Shown here in pieces: positions 58,452 to 64,000 of a stretch of DNA of 64,000 nucleotides. Source of the DNA: UBA1672 sp050633285 (GTDB taxonomy: Bacteria; Pseudomonadota; Alphaproteobacteria; Micavibrionales; Micavibrionaceae); the NCBI GenBank assembly GCA_050633285.1, contig JBOEGG010000001.1, positions 620,001 through 684,000 on the forward strand, read 5' to 3'. Position numbers and translations under genes: made by a program. The notes beneath the pieces are model-generated. The model ran no database searches, was not told the origin of the DNA, and was given only the letters and a program-made list of their open reading frames with translations. How positions within the stretch are numbered: the stretch's first letter is position 1; each line of letters begins with the position of its first letter.

Positions 58452-59618
58452 CTATATACTACAATCGGATGGTTTGAATTTTGCAATTTTCCCGTTTTTG
58501 AGCCCAATCGCAAGTTTCCCGTGCTTTAGCGCAAGTGCGTCTGCACCAAAAATGTCACGCCTCCATCCCTGTAATGCGGGGACATCTGCCTTATCATCAA
58601 GGGCGATTGCCTCTATATCATCACTATTGGCAATGAGTTTAGTTGCGACTTGATGCTCATTACTCTGTATTTTTAACAGCATTTTCAGAACATCAATTGT
58701 GGCATGTGCATGCGACGGGATATTCTTTTTATTCTTTGGGGTCGGCCATGTTTCTTTTGGGGTTGCCACAGCTTTTTCAATCAATGCCAATAAACGCGCC
58801 CCAACTTTACCCTCGGCCATGTCTTTGGAAAACGTTCTGATTTTTGAAAGTTGCTTTTGGTTCTGTGGTGCTTGACGTGAGATATCCGCCAGAACTTCAT
58901 CACGTATAACCCATGCTTTTGGGATGTCGCGCTCTTGCGCTTGTACTTCACGCCACGCCGCAAGTTCACGTAAGATCGCAAGGTTTTTGGACTTCGGCGA
59001 TCGTATTTTAATCCGTTCCCATGATTTTTGAGGGTCATTGCGGTATGTATCAGGGTTTTGTAGAATTTCTTTTTCCTGAATAAGCCATTCATTACGTCCG
59101 CGTTTTTCAAGTTCCGCACGCAAATGTAAATAGACATCACATAAATGCGTAACATCACCAAGCGCATATATAATCTGCTTTTCGGTAAGTGGTCTTAAAG
59201 ACCAGTCTGTAAACTGCGAGCTTTTATCAACCTGTTGGTTCGTAATCGTACGCACAAGTGTTTCATACCCCACAGAATCTCCGTACCCACAAACCATCGC
59301 AGCAATCTGCGTGTCGAACACTGGCGCGACAACTTTTTCGGTTTTGATAAAGAAAATCTCAAGATCATGACGACCTGAATGTAGGACTTTTAGGATGTCG
59401 GGATTTTCCAAGATATCGTATAAAGCAGATAAATCGATCCCGTCTGCCATAGGATCAACGGCAACGGCATTCTTATCCGGCCCGCTTACCTGTATAAGGC
59501 AAAGCTTGGGATAATAGGTTTTCTCCCGCATAAATTCGGTGTCGATTGTAATGAATTCAACATCCTTTAGCGTATCGCAAAAGGAGTTAAGATTTTCTGT
59601 TGTGGTTATGACCTGCAT
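58452..59618 (-). CDS. rnd: Ribonuclease D
   Basis: 3'-5' exoribonuclease of the DEDD family that trims tRNA and other small RNA ends. Start at 59618 (MQVITTTENL) is chosen because the long upstream extension is not family-like. ITIDTEFMRE holds the first Asp/Glu pair (Asp26, Glu28), VLHSGRHDLEIFF the next Asp, and IIYALGDVTHL the last Tyr/Asp. One HRDC domain (about 205-290; AILRELAAWREVQAQERDIP) follows, with a weaker second one. The total of 388 aa fits. It is divergent from aspS across 156 bp. Confidence 0.93.
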   Translation of the reverse strand: MQVITTTENLNSFCDTLKDVEFITIDTEFMREKTYYPKLCLIQVSGPDKNAVAVDPMADGIDLSALYDILENPDILKVLHSGRHDLEIFFIKTEKVVAPVFDTQIAAMVCGYGDSVGYETLVRTITNQQVDKSSQFTDWSLRPLTEKQIIYALGDVTHLCDVYLHLRAELEKRGRNEWLIQEKEILQNPDTYRNDPQKSWERIKIRSPKSKNLAILRELAAWREVQAQERDIPKAWVIRDEVLADISRQAPQNQKQLSKIRTFSKDMAEGKVGARLLALIEKAVATPKETWPTPKNKKNIPSHAHATIDVLKMLLKIQSNEHQVATKLIANSDDIEAIALDDKADVPALQGWRRDIFGADALALKHGKLAIGLKNGKIAKFKPSDCSI

Positions 59619-59774
59619 GGAACTTGAAAACGCCTGTAAAACCTTATCATACAAGAGATGATCCAATCGTCCAGTAAAAGATACAGGAAATTCAAAAAAT
59701 AGACGTGACTTTATGACGCTATGCGCTATAAAACAGGGATTATAAGATAATTTGACGCTATAGGATATGGAATA

Positions 59775-61622
59775 ATGCACGCTTTTAGAACGCATAAATG
59801 TCATGAACTCAACAAAAGCCACGTTGGGCAGGATGTAAAACTTTCTGGTTGGATCCACCGTATTTATGATTTGGGCGGTGTGTTATTTATCATCTTGCGT
59901 GATACGCATGGCCTAACACAATGTGTTGTAGAACAGAATTCACCATTGTTTGAGCAGTTGAGTAATTGGCGTGTTGAATCTGTTGCAACGATTTCCGGAA
60001 AAGTAAACGCACGTAGCGATGAAACAGTAAATGCAAAAATGGCAACGGGTGAAATCGAAATTGATATCAGCGAAGCTGAGCTACAATCCGCTGCTGATAT
60101 TATCCCGTTCCAAGTGTACGAAGATGATGGTGCGGGCGAAGATATACGCCTGCGTTACCGTTACCTTGATTTACGTCGCGACAATATGCAAAAGAAAATC
60201 CGCCTGCGTAACGATGTAATTCGTACGATGCGTGAGAAAATGCACGCGCAGGATTTTCAAGAGTTTCAAACGCCTATCCTAACGGCAAGCTCACCTGAGG
60301 GTGCACGTGATTATCTTGTACCATCTCGTTTGCATCCGGGGAAATTCTACGCTCTACCACAAGCACCACAGCAATTTAAACAAATGTTGATGATGTCCGG
60401 TTTTGATAAGTATTTTCAAATCGCGCCATGCTTCCGTGATGAAGATGGCCGCGCCGACCGTCTTGCAGAATTCTACCAACTTGATGTAGAGATGAGCTTT
60501 GTAACACAACAAGAAGTGTTCGATACTATTCAGCCTGTTGTAAAAGGCATTTTTGAAGAGTTCTCCGGCTTCACTGGTCAAAAACGTGACGTTATCTGGT
60601 GCCCGTCTATTCCATATAAAGAAGCTATGTTGAAATATGGATCAGATAAGCCCGACTTACGTAACCCGCTAGAAATCTGTGATGTAACAGACGTTTTCTC
60701 TCGTGAAGATGTTGCGTTTAAGGCATTCAAAGGCGTGATTGAAAAGGGCGGTGTTGTCCGCGCAATCCGCGCACCAAAAGTGTCTGACCAACCACGTAGC
60801 TTCTTTGATAAATTGAATAGCTGGGCGCAAGGTGAAGGCGCACCGGGGCTTGGTTATATTTTATTTGAAGCAATTGAAGGAGGCTCAAATACATCTAGCC
60901 CAGATTTTGCAGGTAAAGGGCCTATTGCAAAATTCCTGAGTATAGAAGCGCTTAAAGAGTTAAGGAGCATTTCAGGCTGTGAAGATGGAGATGCAATTTT
61001 CTTTATCTGTAATCAGGAACTTCCGGCTGCGAAATTTGCAGGTGCGGCGCGTGATGCAATTTGTGATGCACTGCCCGAAGGGCATGAGTTTGCACGTGAG
61101 CAAGGCGTTTACAAGCTCTGCTGGATTATTGACTTCCCGATGTATGAGTTCGACGAAACACAACAAAAAATCGACTTCTCGCACAATCCATTCTCTATGC
61201 CACAAGGCGGCATGAAAGATTTGGAGGAGAAAGAGCCGACAGATATTTATGCGTGGCAGTATGACTGTGTTTGTAACGGGTTTGAGCTGGCTTCCGGTGC
61301 GATCCGTAATCATAAACCGGAAATCATGGAAAAAGCATTTGGTATTGCCGGTTATGACAGGGATGTGTTGGAAGAAGAGTTCGGCGGTATGCTGAATGCA
61401 ATGCGTTATGGCGCGCCACCACACGGTGGTTTGGCATTTGGTGTTGATCGTATCATCATGCTTTTGGCAGATGAGCCGAACTTGCGCGAAGTATACGCCT
61501 TTGTCATGAATGGTCAGTACGAAGACCAAATGATGCAAGCACCATCAGAAGTGGATGTAGAACAGTTAAAAGCACTGCACCTTAAGACAAATGTGCCGAA
61601 AAAAATGACGGATGCTGCTTAA
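59775..61622 (+). CDS. aspS: Aspartyl-tRNA synthetase
   Basis: Class II synthetase of bacterial type, 615 aa. N-terminal OB anticodon domain (SGWIHRIYDLGGVLFIILRD), catalytic motifs YRYLDLRRDNMQKK, FQTPILTASSPEGARDYLVP, PQQFKQMLMMSGFDKYFQIA, the bacterial GAD insert (about 290-420) and C-terminal motif 3 GAPPHGGLAFGVDRIIML. The residue that aligns with Pseudomonas His31 (RDHGG) is Leu33 here, as in E. coli, and the Gly82 position appears to be Glu. Both hint at a tRNA-Asp-specific rather than a non-discriminating enzyme. AGGA lies 9 bp before the ATG. Two TGACGCTAT direct repeats (59714, 59753) lie in its promoter region. Confidence 0.97.
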   Translation: MHAFRTHKCHELNKSHVGQDVKLSGWIHRIYDLGGVLFIILRDTHGLTQCVVEQNSPLFEQLSNWRVESVATISGKVNARSDETVNAKMATGEIEIDISEAELQSAADIIPFQVYEDDGAGEDIRLRYRYLDLRRDNMQKKIRLRNDVIRTMREKMHAQDFQEFQTPILTASSPEGARDYLVPSRLHPGKFYALPQAPQQFKQMLMMSGFDKYFQIAPCFRDEDGRADRLAEFYQLDVEMSFVTQQEVFDTIQPVVKGIFEEFSGFTGQKRDVIWCPSIPYKEAMLKYGSDKPDLRNPLEICDVTDVFSREDVAFKAFKGVIEKGGVVRAIRAPKVSDQPRSFFDKLNSWAQGEGAPGLGYILFEAIEGGSNTSSPDFAGKGPIAKFLSIEALKELRSISGCEDGDAIFFICNQELPAAKFAGAARDAICDALPEGHEFAREQGVYKLCWIIDFPMYEFDETQQKIDFSHNPFSMPQGGMKDLEEKEPTDIYAWQYDCVCNGFELASGAIRNHKPEIMEKAFGIAGYDRDVLEEEFGGMLNAMRYGAPPHGGLAFGVDRIIMLLADEPNLREVYAFVMNGQYEDQMMQAPSEVDVEQLKALHLKTNVPKKMTDAA

Positions 61623-62178
61623 TCATATGATGCATGCCAAAAGCCTAAGTAAACATGGTATTTACTCTTATCACGACCTTGAAGCGCTCCTGAATCGTGA
61701 TGAGGTAAAGCAGATAATCGGTAAAAACTATGATCATTATCGTGATTTGTGGCTTACGTTATATGAAAATAGAGTGATGAGGGAACCAAAGAAAAAAGTA
61801 AGGGGTAGCTTTAATTGGCTTGCGCTTTTTTGCTTTTTTATATGGACCGGATACAGGCGTATGTATGCTGTGACACTCACAGTGGGGTTGGTAGTTGCCG
61901 GGTTATGCTTTGTAGAAGAGTATTATGATTTGTCTTCTGCCAGTCTAGCAGGTGTCTGGATTGGAACAGCATTTATATCGAAAGAACTTTATTTCGGCCA
62001 TATTCTTTCATGCATGAAAAAGATCGATGCAATGCCAAATGCTGAGCGTGTAGAGAGCTATCTAAAGTGGAGAAATGGAACAAGTATTGTTGGTACGATT
62101 CTGGCACTTCCTGTTGTTATAGCTCTAATGTTTCTTGCCGTTATTCTCGCGCAGTATCTGAAAAACGGCACTATGTGA
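61612..62178 (+). CDS. DUF2628 family membrane protein
   Basis: 188 residues from the ATG at 61612, which overlaps the aspS stop; ATGs at 61627 and 61630 are in-frame alternatives. The family core FNWLALFCFFIWTGYRRMY is followed by membrane helices (about 79-97, 103-120 and 158-182). The N-terminal 55 residues are soluble and charged. The protein is of unknown function; family members often sit next to DUF2628 paralogues or housekeeping genes. The close overlap with aspS suggests read-through from the aspS promoter. Confidence 0.75.
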   Translation: MLLNHMMHAKSLSKHGIYSYHDLEALLNRDEVKQIIGKNYDHYRDLWLTLYENRVMREPKKKVRGSFNWLALFCFFIWTGYRRMYAVTLTVGLVVAGLCFVEEYYDLSSASLAGVWIGTAFISKELYFGHILSCMKKIDAMPNAERVESYLKWRNGTSIVGTILALPVVIALMFLAVILAQYLKNGTM

Positions 62179-62498
62179 GGTTTTAGAGAATAATTCTCAA
62201 GTAGATAGATCGCTCAGCACTAGATCGAGTACGTAGTGTGACCCAACATTGGGAATGCCAAAACCATTTTGAAGATAGTATGAAAAAGCAGGCAGACTCA
62301 TTGAACGCTTCTTTAGGTGCACCTGTACCAAAGGTTCACATTGATCGTGAACCTGCTGAACCTGCATAACATCGTTCTGTAATTCATGTAAAATTTGATT
62401 TGACCATGCACAAGAGGTTGTCGTGGCTATTTTGAAGTTTTGACCTTTGTCAAAGATTTATGTAATCTACGCATTGTGATAAAAAAGGGTGATAATCA
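62179..62498. other. 320-bp intergenic region without a supported gene
   Basis: No tRNA, hairpin terminator or clear promoter was recognised. A 29-codon frame at 62280-62369 has only a weak GAAG upstream and no recognisable product. A short CCCAA-CA-TTGGG stem lies near 62241. The stretch may carry the promoter for the next gene or the remains of a lost gene. Confidence 0.4.
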
Positions 62499-63062
62499 AT
62501 GCTACCGGAACATAGAATCTCTGAAATTCTAAATGCATCAGCGCGAGACCGAGATACACAGATAATGCAAATGGTTGATGATGTTGCACAAAGCCCTGAT
62601 TCTGCTCAAAGCGTGCGTGAGCATATTGATGAAGCTGCTCGCCATTGGGATTATGGGGGCGTGAGAAGTAGAGATCCGGCAAAATCATTACTGCAATCCA
62701 TGACAAAAATTTGGCCTGATCATGCGCAAGAAGTTGTTGCCACTATGTTGAACAATGCAAAAGATAAAGGCGTCGGAGAGAGCTTTTATCGTCATGATGT
62801 CGCCGAAAATATTCGTCGTATCTTAGAAAAACAACAAGATGCAGGGCAAGACCTAAGTCTAGATATATTGATATCTCAAACTAAAATTGGTGAGCGTGGT
62901 AACTTAAAAGCTGCGCTGAATGTTATACGTAGCAAACACGAATCTGTTTCCTCTGAAATTCGGGACTGTATTTCCGAGGTATTCATTGAGCATTTCGGCG
63001 TTGAAAAACGTGACGCAGAGGTCTTTCAATTTCCTTCAGAAAAATCAGAGCCCACACTTTAA
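62499..63062 (+). CDS. Hypothetical cytoplasmic helical protein
   Basis: Unrecognised 187-residue protein, mainly helical and charged, with no signal peptide or membrane segment. It contains a GGVRSRDPAKSLLQS loop and an N-terminal half that looks like a small helical bundle. It follows a 320-bp intergenic stretch and converges with the minus-strand orphan (13 bp). Function unknown. Confidence 0.65.
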   Translation: MLPEHRISEILNASARDRDTQIMQMVDDVAQSPDSAQSVREHIDEAARHWDYGGVRSRDPAKSLLQSMTKIWPDHAQEVVATMLNNAKDKGVGESFYRHDVAENIRRILEKQQDAGQDLSLDILISQTKIGERGNLKAALNVIRSKHESVSSEIRDCISEVFIEHFGVEKRDAEVFQFPSEKSEPTL

Positions 63063-63075
63063 GGTATTGTAAGCT

Positions 63076-63996
63076 TTAAAGGTCGATTGATGGAGGAGGA
63101 GGGCGCGTATCTTCTTCATTATCACCTGCGCCGCTGTCATCAGAGCCTGTTGTATCACCTGATCCGCTTGTATCGCCCGCACTTCCCTGAGACCCACTAC
63201 CACTTTCATCAGTTTTCTCAGAAGAGTTAAGCGTAGATGTGCCCGTCAGTGGTGAAGTGTCATTGGGTAGCTGGGTATTCGAAATATCATCGTGGATATC
63301 ATGGTGATTATCATAGATAGGGTCATTTATCGGTAATGCGCTATTTAAAATATCGCTGATTGGATATAACGGATTTGGGCGAGGCTTATTAGGGGTAAAG
63401 CGTCCTGCTTTGAAATCATGTAGGTCTTCAACAATGTTCTTTTCAATCTCCAAGATTTCAAGTGTCGTATCGGCCTCTTCCAATTCCTCTTCATGCTCTT
63501 CAATATGCTTTTTAAAACGAACGAGCTTACGTCTTTTGCTGCTGCTAGCCTTTATTGCTTGCGCTTCCATTTCCGTATCGGCTTCTTCTTCGATGCGTTG
63601 ATCCAGTTTTTCAATCTCGATATCAATGCCTGTTTTAATAACTTCGATGCGTTTTTGCACATACTCATATGCAGTATCAAAGTAATGTTTCATGAGGTGT
63701 TCAATATCCTCAAGTGCTTGTGCATAGTCACGTTTCTTTTTGCGCTCTCTATCAGATCGTAAAGTGCCGGCAACCGCTAGAGAAGAATGTTCATCATTAA
63801 CCAGATGTTGTAAATCACGCCCAGTGGAATATCCCTTTACCTCAATCCATAGCTCCAACATATTACGTAAAGATTCTTTTAGGTTATCCATACTGGTTGA
63901 CTGGTTTGGAGTAGACAGGAAGTCGTTTAGCTCACGTAAGGCCTGTGTTTCTTGTTCGTTATCATTATTCAGATTTGAAAGGTTCAGCGCTTCCAT
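63076..63996 (-). CDS. Hypothetical coiled-coil protein with Gly/Ser/Asp-rich tail (start uncertain)
   Basis: At least 306 residues. The ATG at 63996 is 4 bp from the window edge and the frame stays open to it, so the real start may lie outside. Residues about 85-205 are strongly charged helices (IEKLDQRIEEEADTEMEAQ, KKHIEEHEEELEEADTTLEI), consistent with a coiled coil. The C-terminal 60 residues are low complexity (GSGSQGSAGDTSGSGDTTGS) and end PPPPSIDL. No signal peptide, membrane helix or catalytic motif is seen. Unrecognised. Confidence 0.65.
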   Translation of the reverse strand: MEALNLSNLNNDNEQETQALRELNDFLSTPNQSTSMDNLKESLRNMLELWIEVKGYSTGRDLQHLVNDEHSSLAVAGTLRSDRERKKKRDYAQALEDIEHLMKHYFDTAYEYVQKRIEVIKTGIDIEIEKLDQRIEEEADTEMEAQAIKASSSKRRKLVRFKKHIEEHEEELEEADTTLEILEIEKNIVEDLHDFKAGRFTPNKPRPNPLYPISDILNSALPINDPIYDNHHDIHDDISNTQLPNDTSPLTGTSTLNSSEKTDESGSGSQGSAGDTSGSGDTTGSDDSGAGDNEEDTRPPPPSIDL

Positions 63997-64000
63997 AATA

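Noticed and set aside
59619..59858. 80-residue N-terminal extension of RNase D
   Set aside because: Not family-like, covers the divergent promoter region and overlaps the aspS start; MQVITTTENL at 59618 matches family starts.
62280..62369. 29-codon frame in the aspS-side intergenic region
   Set aside because: Weak ribosome site, no recognisable product and no coupling to neighbours; not reported as a gene.

Overview
The window reads as chromosomal DNA of a Gram-negative alphaproteobacterium with fairly low G+C (about 40-45% by eye). Evidence for the class: a short HdaA-type DnaA homologue with a clamp-binding motif, the ETF-ubiquinone oxidoreductase / TPR protein / ispE gene order, purMN next to DUF2066 and PerM-type genes, a HisN-type histidinol phosphatase, and a 50-residue aa3-oxidase subunit IV-like gene. 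No rRNA, tRNA, CRISPR array, insertion sequence or phage module was seen. I cannot name the genus.

Layout. 0-5 kb: end of an mlaF-like lipid-transport ATPase gene, a class A penicillin-binding protein, and two secreted or membrane-anchored orphans that look like distant paralogues. 5-14 kb: housekeeping genes (rluA, ispE, TPR protein, ETF-QO, a family-4-like uracil-DNA glycosylase, lytic transglycosylase, DUF4262, hisN). 14.5-19.6 kb: alaS, three orphan minus-strand genes, one of them a probable RelA/SpoT-like nucleotidyltransferase-fold protein, then ndk with a textbook terminator.

19.9-45 kb is the standout. A single 16.25 kb gene encodes a 5416-residue RTX protein built from about 58 Ca2+-binding repeat modules. 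It is followed by a dedicated type I secretion cluster: LapB-type ABC transporter, HlyD-type adaptor, a MotA/TolQ-like membrane protein with a long helical tail, a MotB/OmpA-like partner, and a TolC-type outer-membrane channel. The MotB-like stop codon overlaps the TolC start, which ties the predicted ion-driven pair to secretion. This recalls Salmonella SPI-4, where SiiA/SiiB form a proton-conducting accessory channel of the SiiCDF system that handles the giant adhesin SiiE. A classical autotransporter and a large hybrid histidine kinase with a 7TMR-DISM sensor flank the locus.

47-64 kb: hybrid kinase, a small subunit-IV-like gene, purN/purM, DUF2066, PerM-family permease, hdaA, a YeiH-family permease with a small membrane protein, sixA-like phosphatase, rnd, aspS, a DUF2628 gene and two orphans running off the window edge. 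The likely integrated picture is a free-living or host/prey-associated cell that builds a very large Ca2+-dependent surface or released protein through an energised type I system; the target surface is unknown.
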